A DNA stretch of 64,000 nucleotides from contig CBDCEL010000003.1 of NCBI GenBank assembly GCA_965215845.1, forward strand, positions 434,001 to 498,000, in the 5' to 3' direction. The number at the start of each line of letters is the position of its first letter. Positions within the stretch are counted from its first letter, which is position 1. The translations under genes and the position numbers were made by a program. Shown piece by piece: positions 53,149 to 61,461 of this stretch. The notes beneath the pieces were generated by a model. That model was not told the origin of the DNA and did no database searches. It saw only the letters and a program-made list of their open reading frames with translations. The stretch is from Aurantibacter_A sp965215845 (GTDB lineage Bacteria > Bacteroidota > Bacteroidia > Flavobacteriales > Flavobacteriaceae).

Positions 53149-54801
53149 ATGGTACTGCAAATGACAACAAAAATTGGGTTCGTTTTAATACTCTTTTCGT
53201 TCCCTGTGGTGTTCGGGCAGGGCTTGGAAAAATCGGAAACCATTTCTCCGGACCAAGCAGCACTTATCATAAACCGAACGGAGTATAGGGACAAACTCAA
53301 GGGTTTTTGGCTGGGATCCTGTATCGCCAATTGGACGGGATTGCCTACGGAAAACAGGAAAACAGACTTCCCTTTTTTTACGGACTCCGATTTTGGCCCT
53401 GGAAAATTTGATTATGTACTCAACCAGGATCCCTGGGGCGCGGACGACGATACCGATATTGAATATATCTATCAATTTGCCATCGAAGAAACCAATAATT
53501 ATATGCTCACCGGCGAACAGATTAGCCAAGCCTGGCAAGACCATATTGGCTTGCCCCTACTTTGGGTATCCAATTTGTCGGCTCTTGACCAAATGCAAAA
53601 TGGGACGGTTCCACCGGCTACCTCGCTTCCGGAAAACAATCCGATGTGGGATATGATCGATGCCCAATTGACGACCGAAATATTCGGGGCCTTTTCTCCA
53701 GGGCGTCCCGATGTGGCATTAAAACTGGCCCATCTTCCGATACGGACCACCGCCTACCTGCATTCGGAATGGGCCGCTGAATTCTACGTGATCATGTATG
53801 CCTTGACGGCATCGGTGGATAAAACGCTGGAACGAAAAGAACAGATTTTATGGATGGCAGATCAGGCACGGAAACGCATACCCGATACCTCCTATATCGC
53901 CGATATGTATGATTTTGTACGAAAGGCGTATGAAAACAATCCTGATAAAGACAATTGGGAAGAAACGCGGGATGAACTGGCCCGACGCTATCAGCATAGT
54001 GAAACCGCAGGATACATTTATAAATATCCCTGGGATGCGGGAATCAACTTTGCGGCCTCAATGGTCAGTCTATTCTATGGTGAGGGCGATTATAAAAAAA
54101 CCATTCGAATAGGTGCAATGTGCGGATGGGATTCCGATAACCCGACGGCGACCTGGGGAGGATTGCTCGGATTGTTATACGGACATAGCGAACTTCAGGA
54201 GCATTTTGGTAAAACTGATTTTTCCGACAACTATAATATAGCACGTACACGATACGATATGCCTATACCCATTGACAATTTCACTGACATGTCAAAACGC
54301 GGAATCGCGATAATAGATAGCATTGTTATAGGCCTAATGGGTGGCGCGATACACGATGACCATTGGATCATTCCCAAAATACCATCCGAGATCGAAGTCG
54401 CCGTTGCCTTGGAAACCAAAGTACCATGGGTTACAATCGAAGACAACGACCCAAGATGGATCTATGAGGGATTCGAAACCACTTATGAAAATTGGAATGC
54501 TTCAGGGGCCTACTTGACCAGAGGCTATGCCGATTGCAAGGCCGAGCTTAGCTTTACCGGCACGGCAGTCCAATATTATGCATATAGGAGTCCGAAGGGA
54601 GGTGTTGTGCGTATTCTACTCGATGGGGAATCGTATGGTGAGTTCAGCCTTGAAAACCATGCCAGCGAGCATGGTCAATATTACGTCAAGATTTTTGAAA
54701 AACTTGACCTACCCTATGGTGAGCATACCATCCAAATTTTAGGGGACGAAAAACCAACGGAAAAGACCATCGATCTGTTGTCAATAATAAATGACCGATA
54801 A
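53149..54801 (+). CDS. Secreted ADP-ribosylglycohydrolase-fold protein with C-terminal beta domain
   Basis: 550 aa. Signal peptide ending VVFGQ. ARH core: YRDKLKGFWLGSCIANWTGLPTE, GADDDTDIEY (metal Asp cluster), and AMCGWDSDNPTATWGGLLGLLYG, the second metal motif. The last ~100 residues (TRGYADCKAELSFTGTAVQYYAYRSPKGGVVRILLDG) resemble a carbohydrate-binding jelly-roll. ARH enzymes normally act on ADP-ribose in the cytosol; export plus a sugar-binding-like tail suggests a glycoside substrate instead. Followed 17 nt later by the WYL regulator gene. Confidence 0.82.
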   Translation: MVLQMTTKIGFVLILFSFPVVFGQGLEKSETISPDQAALIINRTEYRDKLKGFWLGSCIANWTGLPTENRKTDFPFFTDSDFGPGKFDYVLNQDPWGADDDTDIEYIYQFAIEETNNYMLTGEQISQAWQDHIGLPLLWVSNLSALDQMQNGTVPPATSLPENNPMWDMIDAQLTTEIFGAFSPGRPDVALKLAHLPIRTTAYLHSEWAAEFYVIMYALTASVDKTLERKEQILWMADQARKRIPDTSYIADMYDFVRKAYENNPDKDNWEETRDELARRYQHSETAGYIYKYPWDAGINFAASMVSLFYGEGDYKKTIRIGAMCGWDSDNPTATWGGLLGLLYGHSELQEHFGKTDFSDNYNIARTRYDMPIPIDNFTDMSKRGIAIIDSIVIGLMGGAIHDDHWIIPKIPSEIEVAVALETKVPWVTIEDNDPRWIYEGFETTYENWNASGAYLTRGYADCKAELSFTGTAVQYYAYRSPKGGVVRILLDGESYGEFSLENHASEHGQYYVKIFEKLDLPYGEHTIQILGDEKPTEKTIDLLSIINDR

Positions 54802-54818
54802 ACAAGGGGTACTTATTT

Positions 54819-55529
54819 ATGGAAGAAAAAGAAAAACCAAGACTTTCGCGATTGACGGCCATAATCACCCAATTGCAGTCCAAGAGAATTGTCACGGCAA
54901 AACTTTTGGCCGAAAGGCACAACGTCAGTATACGTACCATTTACCGCGATATTCGTACACTCGAAAAATCGGGGATTCCCTTAGTTACCGAAGAAGGGAA
55001 AGGATATTCCATCATGGAGGGGTATCACCTACCCCCTGTGCTGTTCACCGAAGATGAAGCCAATGCCCTGATTACCGTGGAACAGTTGGTGATCCATAAC
55101 AAAGACCGATCGTTCAGTGAAAATGTATCCAGTGCCCTGGAAAAAATAAAATCCATTTTGCGATATTCCCAAAAAGGAAATGCCGATCTGTTGGCGGACC
55201 GGATCTACTTTGGCGGCCATCAGCAGAAGGAGAAAACGAGCAACAACCTGATGCAGATCCAATCGGCCATTATCCATTTTCAGGTGGTAAAGATCGGCTA
55301 TGTTTCCTCAGAAAATAAACGTACCACCCGGAATATCGAGCCCTTTGCCATTTATAGCATCCATGGAAATTTTCTGCTCATTGCCTATTGTCGATTAAGA
55401 AAGGACTTTAGGGCCTTTCGAATCGATTTCCTAGAATCGCTCGTTCCGCAAAACGAAACCTTCACCCCCCATAACATGACCATACAAAGCTATTTTGAGG
55501 AATATGTAAAAAACCAAAAACACCCCTGA
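54819..55529 (+). CDS. YafY-type transcriptional regulator (HTH + WYL domain)
   Basis: 236 aa. N-terminal HTH_11: SRLTAIITQLQSKRIVTAKLLAERHNVSIRTIYRDIRTLEKSGIPL. The C-terminal WYL-type ligand domain has RNIEPFAIYSIHGNFLLIAYCRLRKDFRAFRID. WYL regulators sense small ligands or nucleic acid. It precedes the DUF4345 gene by 61 nt, an association common in these bacteria, and probably controls it. Confidence 0.88.
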   Translation: MEEKEKPRLSRLTAIITQLQSKRIVTAKLLAERHNVSIRTIYRDIRTLEKSGIPLVTEEGKGYSIMEGYHLPPVLFTEDEANALITVEQLVIHNKDRSFSENVSSALEKIKSILRYSQKGNADLLADRIYFGGHQQKEKTSNNLMQIQSAIIHFQVVKIGYVSSENKRTTRNIEPFAIYSIHGNFLLIAYCRLRKDFRAFRIDFLESLVPQNETFTPHNMTIQSYFEEYVKNQKHP

Positions 55530-55590
55530 CACAAGGCTGTCACAACCCGGTAATACGTTTGTACCAAAATAACCGTAAAAGCAATTAAAA

Positions 55591-55977
55591 ATGGAAATTA
55601 TCAAAATCGTTATCCTAGCCCTATCGGGCCTTCTATTACTCTTTGTAGGTATAATGCGATTAAGCAATCCCGCAAAAACCTATTTAAAGAGTTCTGGAAT
55701 CAAACTTGCGAATGATGTCGACCTGTTAAACGAAGTGAGGGGCGTAAGCGCCGTGATGTTGTTTGGGGGAATCATCATTTTGTTGGGAACAATCATTCCA
55801 CAGTTGACCCTTACCTCTTTTGTCGTCGCCATCCTGCTTTTTCTTGGATTTTTAATTGGAAGGCTGCTTAGTATTAACTCTGACGGAAAACCAAACAAAC
55901 AAATCGTTCAAGGAATGGTTTTCGAACTTGTTTTGGGTGCTGCTAATGTTTTTGGCCTGATCAATACCTGGGTTTAG
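55591..55977 (+). CDS. DUF4345 family membrane protein
   Basis: 128 aa, four hydrophobic segments. Family pattern GIMRLSNPAKTYLKSSGI and LLNEVRGVSAVMLFGGIIILLG. Function unknown; likely under control of the neighbouring WYL regulator. Confidence 0.75.
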   Translation: MEIIKIVILALSGLLLLFVGIMRLSNPAKTYLKSSGIKLANDVDLLNEVRGVSAVMLFGGIIILLGTIIPQLTLTSFVVAILLFLGFLIGRLLSINSDGKPNKQIVQGMVFELVLGAANVFGLINTWV

Positions 55978-56024
55978 GTATTTATTGCCTATTTGAGCTC
56001 CCATCGAAACCGCCAGGCTGCCTT

Positions 56025-56340
56025 GACGGTTTACCCGCCTCTGGTGGCAGACGGGTTTGCAACTGAAGGCAATATAAGTCCTCCCTTAGTCCCTCCGGAG
56101 TAGGGAAACCGAGACATTGAAGTCCTCTCCCTACGGGGAGAGGATTTAGGAGAGGGGACTTTCCATTTACCTCCGGCCTACCTTGTCGGCTTCCAAGCTC
56201 GTATTTCATATTTCGTTCAAAATTCTTCCTCGGACCCCTCCGTCCTCCTAGGTCGGACACCTCCCCTATACTTCGACTAGGCTAAGTACAGGTTAAGGGG
56301 GGAGCCTTGCCAGGTTCAAAAAAAATCCCAAGATCATGGG
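56025..56340. repeat. Noncoding region built of dispersed repeats
   Basis: No gene in 55978-56398. It holds GGTTTACCCGCCTCTGGTGG (56028-56047; second copy at 60223-60242), a CCTCTCCCTACGGGGAGAGG hairpin (56124-56143), and one copy of the CGGACCCCTCC family (56231-56338). Apparent reading frames on the minus strand here are artefacts of the repeats. Confidence 0.75.
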
Positions 56341-56350
56341 GTAAGAAATG

Positions 56351-56375
56351 GAAAAACGGCCCACTTTGGGCCGTT
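56351..56375 (-). terminator. Intrinsic terminator for the Trp/Pro-rich gene
   Basis: AACGGCCCA (56355-56363) / TGGGCCGTT (56367-56375), 3-nt loop, followed on the minus strand by a T-run. It lies 24 nt beyond the stop of the gene ending at 56399, supporting that gene as real. Confidence 0.88.
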
Positions 56376-56398
56376 CTATCCGATTCATCCATGGTTCT

Positions 56399-56818
56399 CT
56401 AACCAAGCGCTTTCATCTTGGACTCGATGGATTTCTGGGCATCCGATAATTGCACTGACAACTCCTTAAGGGCCTCTTGAAAGACACCCTCCCTTTTTAT
56501 CGCGTCGATAAATGAAAAACTCCCCTCATTGCCATCGGATTTCAAGACTGCGTTGAACAAAAGCTCTCCCTGCAAGATGTTTGGAAAAGACGGTTGTGGG
56601 CTGGGATCTCCATAGACCAAATGCCACCATGGCGGTCCGGGCCAAGGCCAAGGCCATGGTCCGTCGGGATCATCGGGATTTGGCTTATAGCCCACCAGCT
56701 CATTGTATTTAATAAACCTCGATACTTCCTGGGCCTGAAAAATATCCTTAAGAAGTTTTTTTGATCTTTCGGTCAATCTCTTGGGATTGGAACCGGGTAC
56801 AAATTCGATTGAAGCCAT
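56399..56818 (-). CDS. Orphan protein with Trp/Pro/Gly-rich centre
   Basis: 139 aa, not recognised. The N-terminus is basic and helical. The centre (residues ~48-75) is PDDPDGPWPWPWPGPPWWH, then SPQPSFP, a striking Trp-Pro run. The C-terminus is an amphipathic helix. It has its own terminator. No signal peptide. The Trp/Pro patch could bind a hydrophobic or polyproline-like partner. Confidence 0.6.
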   Translation of the reverse strand: MASIEFVPGSNPKRLTERSKKLLKDIFQAQEVSRFIKYNELVGYKPNPDDPDGPWPWPWPGPPWWHLVYGDPSPQPSFPNILQGELLFNAVLKSDGNEGSFSFIDAIKREGVFQEALKELSVQLSDAQKSIESKMKALG

Positions 56819-56934
56819 AATAATAGATTTATGTTAATAATTTATTTCCATTATTTATGTATTCCGTACGAAAAGGTTGACAATTTCAGTAAAGTTTTTA
56901 TTAAATACCTTTCAATGCTGCCGCCGGCCTTCCT

Positions 56935-57040
56935 CAGACCCCTCCGTCCTCCTAGGTCGGAAACCTCCCCTTGGTTAAGGGGAGGAGCTTTGCAAGGTTC
57001 AAAAAACAATCCCAAGATCGTGCCCCGACTTTGGCAAACC
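56935..57040. repeat. Dispersed CAGACCCCTCC repeat, third copy
   Basis: CAGACCCCTCCGTCCTCCTA, GGTCGGAAACCTCCCC, a TTAAGGGGAGGAG hairpin arm, then TTCAAAAAACAATCCCAAGATC. Matches the copies at 41190 and 56231 closely. It occupies most of the 265-nt spacer before the DUF1801 gene. Confidence 0.8.
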
Positions 57041-57083
57041 AAATTAGCCGCGGTACCAATTCGAACTTTTATATTTTTACAAC

Positions 57084-57476
57084 ATGCTACCTGAAATCGC
57101 CGAATTCAACAACAAACAATCCGAGTCGGAGCAAGAAATCTGTAATCGGCTTGCGGAAGCCATCGATAAGGGGCTGCCCGAGGCCGAAAACAAAATCTGG
57201 CATCGGCATCCCGTTTGGTTTTTGGAAGGCAATCCCATTGTGGGGTATAGCAAATTAAAGGCGGGCATACGGCTGATGTTTTGGAGCGGGGCCGACTTTG
57301 AAGAAAAAGGCCTTAAACCCGGCACCGGCAAATTCAAGGATGCCTCCGTTTTGTATACCTCCTTAAATCAAATCGATTTGAACGATTTAAAACGTTGGCT
57401 TGAAAAGTCAAAATCCATTCAATGGGATTACAAGAATATTTACAAACGTAAGGGCCAATTGGTACGGTTGAAGTAA
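57084..57476 (+). CDS. DUF1801 family protein
   Basis: 130 aa. Pattern IWHRHPVWFLEGNPIVGYSKLKAG and RLMFWSGADFEEKGLKPGTGKFKDASVLY is that of DUF1801, small soluble proteins with an alpha/beta fold and unknown function. No signal. Confidence 0.8.
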   Translation: MLPEIAEFNNKQSESEQEICNRLAEAIDKGLPEAENKIWHRHPVWFLEGNPIVGYSKLKAGIRLMFWSGADFEEKGLKPGTGKFKDASVLYTSLNQIDLNDLKRWLEKSKSIQWDYKNIYKRKGQLVRLK

Positions 57477-57608
57477 ATCGTACTTCGTAATTCTAAGTTC
57501 ATACCTGGGTTGTATTAAAACTGTGAATACCTTGTAATTTGGTAACCACTTTTCTCTTTTCGTCGTCATACCGGTGATGCGCTGCTGCAATCTTAAAAAA
57601 ACTTTTCC

Positions 57609-58454
57609 ATGACGAAGGCCACTATATTTCGCGACATTACTTTTTTAACCCTATTGGTATGCTCAACGGCATCTTCAGTTCCTGAAGTTCTCTACGGCCC
57701 AAATGGCATCATACGGCATGATACCGAATTAACAAAATACCGGGAAATCGGAAATCGCGCTGAATTCGACTGTGTTGGACGCTATGCCGAATCCGTTGAA
57801 AGCACCGATTATGCCGTTGGGGTCTTGATCGCCCCGAAATGGGTCTTGACTGCACAACATTTTGTTAAGGACACTTCCGTCTGGAAATTCGGCGATGCCT
57901 TTTATAAAACAAAACGGATCATCAGGCATCCCGAAATAAAACCTAACGCACAAGAAACCCAATGGACGGGGCGAGATATGGCCTTGGTAGAATTGGAAGC
58001 GCCCGTTTTGAATATTGCTCCCGCCCGTCGGTACTACGGGGCAAAGGAGTTAGGGCAGACCATCACAAAAATCGGCTACGGCTATACGGGCAACGGAAAA
58101 ACAGGTATGGACGACCCAAGAAAACAACTCAAACTTGGTGGGCAGAATGTCGTTGATGCCATCGGAGGGACCTTTGAAAATAGGGAATTCAGTACCAATG
58201 TAATGGTCTGTGACTTCGATAGCCCTGAAACTGCGAAATTCAATCATTTTGGTGCTGCCACTCCGCTTGAACTAGAAATCGGCGGGTCAAAGGGCGATAG
58301 CGGCGGCGGTGTATTTATGGCCCATAACGGACAAATGGTGCTGGTCGGTATCGTTTCGGGCGCCTTGAATCGAGAAATCAAATATGGTTCGGTTATGGCT
58401 CTTGCCCGCGTATCAACCGCCAACAAATGGATCGACTCCATAATTGAGGAATAG
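57609..58454 (+). CDS. Secreted trypsin-like (S1) serine protease
   Basis: 281 aa. Short hydrophobic N-terminus (signal). Catalytic triad visible: His in VLTAQHFV (usual AAHC changed to AQHF), Asp in GRDMALVEL and Ser in GDSGGGVF. The pair of Cys in VCDF and FDCVG may form a disulfide. Likely periplasmic or secreted. A dispersed repeat follows directly. Confidence 0.85.
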   Translation: MTKATIFRDITFLTLLVCSTASSVPEVLYGPNGIIRHDTELTKYREIGNRAEFDCVGRYAESVESTDYAVGVLIAPKWVLTAQHFVKDTSVWKFGDAFYKTKRIIRHPEIKPNAQETQWTGRDMALVELEAPVLNIAPARRYYGAKELGQTITKIGYGYTGNGKTGMDDPRKQLKLGGQNVVDAIGGTFENREFSTNVMVCDFDSPETAKFNHFGAATPLELEIGGSKGDSGGGVFMAHNGQMVLVGIVSGALNREIKYGSVMALARVSTANKWIDSIIEE

Positions 58455-58458
58455 CCGT

Positions 58459-58560
58459 CCCAAAATCATATCCCGACTTCGACTACGCCCAGTCTCCGAT
58501 AAAAGTTGCCGACCGAGCACCACACTTATTTTTTACTTCCCACTTCATACTTCGTACCTT
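58459..58560. repeat. Partial copy of the dispersed repeat (3' part)
   Basis: CCCAAAATCATATCCCGACT, TCGACTACGCCCAGTCTCCGAT and the ACTTCATACTTCGTACC tail match the end of the copy at 41266-41345. The front (CAGACCCCTCC part) is missing. It forms a spurious N-terminal extension of the cyclase gene. Confidence 0.7.
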
Positions 58561-58566
58561 CCCGGC

Positions 58567-59604
58567 ATGAATTTCAAGAACCGACGCAGATGGAAAATCA
58601 TAAGGGACTATAGCATCGGCTGGACCCTTGCCTTTATTTTTCTATGTATCGTAAGGGGCGAAGGCACCCAGGAATTGGGTTCTGTACAGTTTGAAATGTG
58701 GAAGGCCATTGGTTTTTCATTCTTGATAGGTCCTCTATTTGGTGCCCTATCGGGTTATGCACAGGTTTTGACCGAGGAACACGGATATAAAAAGCTTTCC
58801 TTGGGAAAGCTCTTGCTGTTGCGCCTACTGTTTGCCGTACTTTTTGTGACATTGCTTATAGTGCTCTCCTATTTCATTGTAGGGCAGCCCGTTGACTTCC
58901 TCACATTTGCTTTTGAACCAGGAAGTTTTGCCATCTACTTCTTTATCACTTGTGTGGATATTTTCATGTTCTGTTTGCGCCAGATAAATCTTTTTTTGGG
59001 AAAAGACAATCTCGCCAAGCTTCTCCGCGGTAAATTTTATAACCCTCGTGAAGAAGAGCGTATTTTTATGTTCCTCGACCTACAGTCCTCGACGACCCAT
59101 GCCGAAAACCTGGGGCACATCACCTACAGCACCATGATACAAGACTGCTTTAACGATTTGGGCATTGTTATTGAGAATGAGGCTGAAATTTATCAGTATG
59201 TAGGCGATGAGGCCATTCTCACTTGGAAACTTCGCGATGGCCTACGGAATCAAAATTGTATACAAGCCTATTACAATTTTAAAAACCAACTCGAGAAGCG
59301 ACGGGACCATTATTTGAATACCTATAATTTGATGCCCCATTTTAAGGCAGGTTTGAATTCGGGCATCGTCACGGTGACCGAGGTCGGCAAGTATAAAAAG
59401 GAAATCGCCTACCACGGTGATACAATCAATGTGGCGGCCAGAATACAGGCAAAGTGCAATGCGTTGGGCCGTGAATTATTGGTTTCGGGCAACTTGGTCG
59501 ATCAATTGAACGGCCAAGGCGCGGCCTTCGAAAAAATAGACAGTATCGCACTCAGGGGAAAAGAGGAAAAAGTACTTGTTTATGCGGCCAACCTGGTCAG
59601 TTAA
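58567..59604 (+). CDS. Membrane-bound class III adenylate/guanylate cyclase
   Basis: 345 aa from ATG 58567; a longer frame from 58444 runs through a repeat. Four hydrophobic segments (residues ~15-145) are followed by a cyclase catalytic domain: FMFLDLQSSTTHAENLG (first metal Asp), IYQYVGDEAILTW (second), GLNSGIVTVTEVG and YHGDTINVAARIQAKC. All class III residues for metal binding seem present. It should make cAMP (or cGMP) in response to an unknown membrane signal. Membrane-anchored cyclases of this build occur in many flavobacteria. Confidence 0.85.
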   Translation: MNFKNRRRWKIIRDYSIGWTLAFIFLCIVRGEGTQELGSVQFEMWKAIGFSFLIGPLFGALSGYAQVLTEEHGYKKLSLGKLLLLRLLFAVLFVTLLIVLSYFIVGQPVDFLTFAFEPGSFAIYFFITCVDIFMFCLRQINLFLGKDNLAKLLRGKFYNPREEERIFMFLDLQSSTTHAENLGHITYSTMIQDCFNDLGIVIENEAEIYQYVGDEAILTWKLRDGLRNQNCIQAYYNFKNQLEKRRDHYLNTYNLMPHFKAGLNSGIVTVTEVGKYKKEIAYHGDTINVAARIQAKCNALGRELLVSGNLVDQLNGQGAAFEKIDSIALRGKEEKVLVYAANLVS

Positions 59605-59691
59605 TAGGGAAGCAATCAGGTCAAATGCCCAAGCCTTGGTAGATCCTCTCAATTATTGTAGCTTTAAAACTCATCATCAAAAAATTTTATC

Positions 59692-60132
59692 ATGAAAAAA
59701 TTCACTCCCTTCGTTTTTATTTTGACTCTTTTGTTTTCGGTCTCCGCATTTGGGCAAGACGATAAGGCAGCGGTAAAGTCCGCCCTTGAAGATTATGTCA
59801 ACGCACTGTATGAGGTCAAACCCGAACTGATCGAACGCAGTGTCGATACGACCTTACGAAAAATCGGGTATTGGTTCGATGGGAAGTCAGGCGAATACAA
59901 AGACAACTTGCCGATGACCTATCAACAACTCCACGACCTTGCCGGCAAATGGAACAAAGACGGCAAACAGGCCACGGCGAATTCGCCCAAGAAAATAGAA
60001 GTCTGGGAGGTCAATGACAAGACCGCTACGGGCAAGTTGACCGCCGAATGGGGCATTGACCTTTTTCATCTTGCCAAGGTCAACGGACAATGGAAGATCA
60101 TGAACATTATTTGGCAAAGCCAGCCCAAGTAA
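59692..60132 (+). CDS. Secreted NTF2-like (lumazine-binding-type) protein
   Basis: 146 aa. Signal peptide ending VSAFGQ. The NTF2-like cone has KSALEDYVNALYEVKPELIERSV and a typical ending KVNGQWKIMNIIWQSQPK. Probable lumazine-binding family, binding a small ligand in the periplasm; no clear catalytic residues. A hairpin with T-run follows. Confidence 0.78.
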   Translation: MKKFTPFVFILTLLFSVSAFGQDDKAAVKSALEDYVNALYEVKPELIERSVDTTLRKIGYWFDGKSGEYKDNLPMTYQQLHDLAGKWNKDGKQATANSPKKIEVWEVNDKTATGKLTAEWGIDLFHLAKVNGQWKIMNIIWQSQPK

Positions 60133-60150
60133 GACAGAAAAAATACGAGG

Positions 60151-60262
60151 CCTGCCTGCCCCCATGCAGGTACGGGGTTTTTCCATTGGCACTTTGCACC
60201 TCTAACTTCAAACCTGACTTACGGTTTACCCGCCTCTGGTGGGCAGGCGGGCTTCGAACTTC
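60151..60262. repeat. Cluster of dispersed palindromes
   Basis: CCTGC...GCAGG (60151-60170) and the second copy of the ACGGTTTACCCGCCTCTGGT element with hairpin CCCGCCT/AGGCGGG (60229-60251). The first, followed by GGGGTTTTT, may also terminate the preceding gene. Confidence 0.65.
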
Positions 60263-60330
60263 AAGCATTTTTCCCTCCTTTATGCAACTATCCTAAATTC
60301 GTATTGTCTTTAAAGTGGAATTATTGCTTT

Positions 60331-60337
60331 AAGGAGG
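60331..60337 (+). promoter_or_regulatory. Shine-Dalgarno-like AAGGAGG upstream of the ECF sigma gene
   Basis: AAGGAGG, a rare strong match in this window, but 21 nt from the TTG at 60359, further than usual. It supports translation starting in this neighbourhood without fixing the codon. Confidence 0.4.
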
Positions 60338-60358
60338 TTAAAAAACAGCCTAATCCAA

Positions 60359-60919
60359 TTGGAAACCGATATCCGTTTTACGCATCGTGATCTTGTAGAA
60401 AAGTGCAAGACCGGACATTCTAGCTCGCAATACCAGCTGTATTCGCTCTATGTCGATGCCATGTACAATATCGGTATGCGCATGTTGGGCAACAAAGAAG
60501 ATGCAGAAGATGTCGTACAAGACAGTTTTGTCGATGCCTTTAAAAACCTGGCGCGGTTCAAGTACGAAAGCACTTTCGGGGCCTGGTTAAAGCGGATCGT
60601 CATCAACAAGAGCATCAACCATCTCAAGGCGAAAAGGATTCCGGTAGTGCCGATGGACGCGCATGAATTCCACCTGTCGGAAGAAAAAGAGGACCTGCCA
60701 GCCGGCAGGTACGGAAAGGCGGAGGCAACGGACATCAGAAAGGTAAAAAAAGGTATTGAAAAGTTGCCCAAGGGCTATAGGCAAATCATCAACCTCTACC
60801 TGATCGAGGGATACGATCATATCGAAATTGGGGAAATCTTGGACATTTCCACCTCGACCTCGAAATCGCAATACCACAGGGCAAAGAAAAAATTAGTTGA
60901 AATCATAAACGAATTGTAA
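60359..60919 (+). CDS. ECF RNA polymerase sigma factor
   Basis: 186 aa, TTG start; no ATG before residue ~35. Sigma region 2 (MLGNKEDAEDVVQDSFVDAF, FGAWLKRIVINKSINHL) and region 4 (LPKGYRQIINLYLIEGYDHIEIGEIL, STSKSQYHRAKKKL) are clear. Between them lies LPAGRYG, encoded by an in-frame palindrome (60693-60710) that matches dispersed repeats, so the linker seems to have taken up a repeat. It overlaps the anti-sigma-like gene by 1 nt. Confidence 0.9.
   Translation: METDIRFTHRDLVEKCKTGHSSSQYQLYSLYVDAMYNIGMRMLGNKEDAEDVVQDSFVDAFKNLARFKYESTFGAWLKRIVINKSINHLKAKRIPVVPMDAHEFHLSEEKEDLPAGRYGKAEATDIRKVKKGIEKLPKGYRQIINLYLIEGYDHIEIGEILDISTSTSKSQYHRAKKKLVEIINEL
60693..60710. repeat. In-frame palindrome within the sigma factor gene
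   Basis: ACCTGCCAGCCGGCAGGT: 7-bp perfect arms (ACCTGCC/GGCAGGT) with a 4-nt loop, encoding LPAGR. Its type matches the palindromes seen between genes. Confidence 0.8.
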
Positions 60920-61461
60920 TGGACAATTTCGAAAAACATATACGGGAAAATAGGGCCCAGTTCGATGAGCACAAAGCGGACAAGGAAAAACTATGGGCGG
61001 CAATCGCAGGTGAACTGAAAAAGGAGGAGCCGAAAGTGGTTCCACTTTGGAAATCCTCCTGGCTGAAAGTAGCGGCCGGCATTGCAATACTTCTCGGTGT
61101 GGCCGCCTTGGTCAACTTTTCAAACATGGGTCTGGGCAATGATATGGAAACACAATACGTCTCCAAAGAACTCCTGGATATCGATATGCACTATAAGGGC
61201 CTCGTGTCTTATCAAGTGCAATTGGTCAAAGACCATCCGAACCTAACTGAGGAAGACAAGGCCGAGTTTCTCTCCTTTATGGACGAGCTCGATTTGGAAT
61301 ACGAACAATTGCGTTTGGAAATGAACAATAATCTTGACAACGAAAGGGTGTTGGAAGCCATTGTTTCCAACTACAAACAGCGTATCGAACTGATCGAAAA
61401 GCTGCTGAAACAAATAAACGGTTCAAAAATACAAGATGAAGATTATGGGTACACTTTGTAA
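60919..61461 (+). CDS. Probable anti-sigma factor, single-pass membrane protein
   Basis: 180 aa. Cytosolic N-terminal ~45 residues (FEKHIRENRAQFDEHKADKEKLW), one transmembrane helix (~49-67), then a periplasmic coiled-coil-like domain rich in Glu/Leu. Overlaps the sigma gene by one base and the DUF4097-like gene by 26 bases. The position and topology suggest it holds the ECF sigma factor inactive; it is not a classical zinc-binding anti-sigma. Confidence 0.75.
   Translation: MDNFEKHIRENRAQFDEHKADKEKLWAAIAGELKKEEPKVVPLWKSSWLKVAAGIAILLGVAALVNFSNMGLGNDMETQYVSKELLDIDMHYKGLVSYQVQLVKDHPNLTEEDKAEFLSFMDELDLEYEQLRLEMNNNLDNERVLEAIVSNYKQRIELIEKLLKQINGSKIQDEDYGYTL

Noticed and set aside
55982..56260. 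Minus-strand frame of 92 codons
   Set aside because: It runs through three dispersed repeat elements and has no protein-like character.
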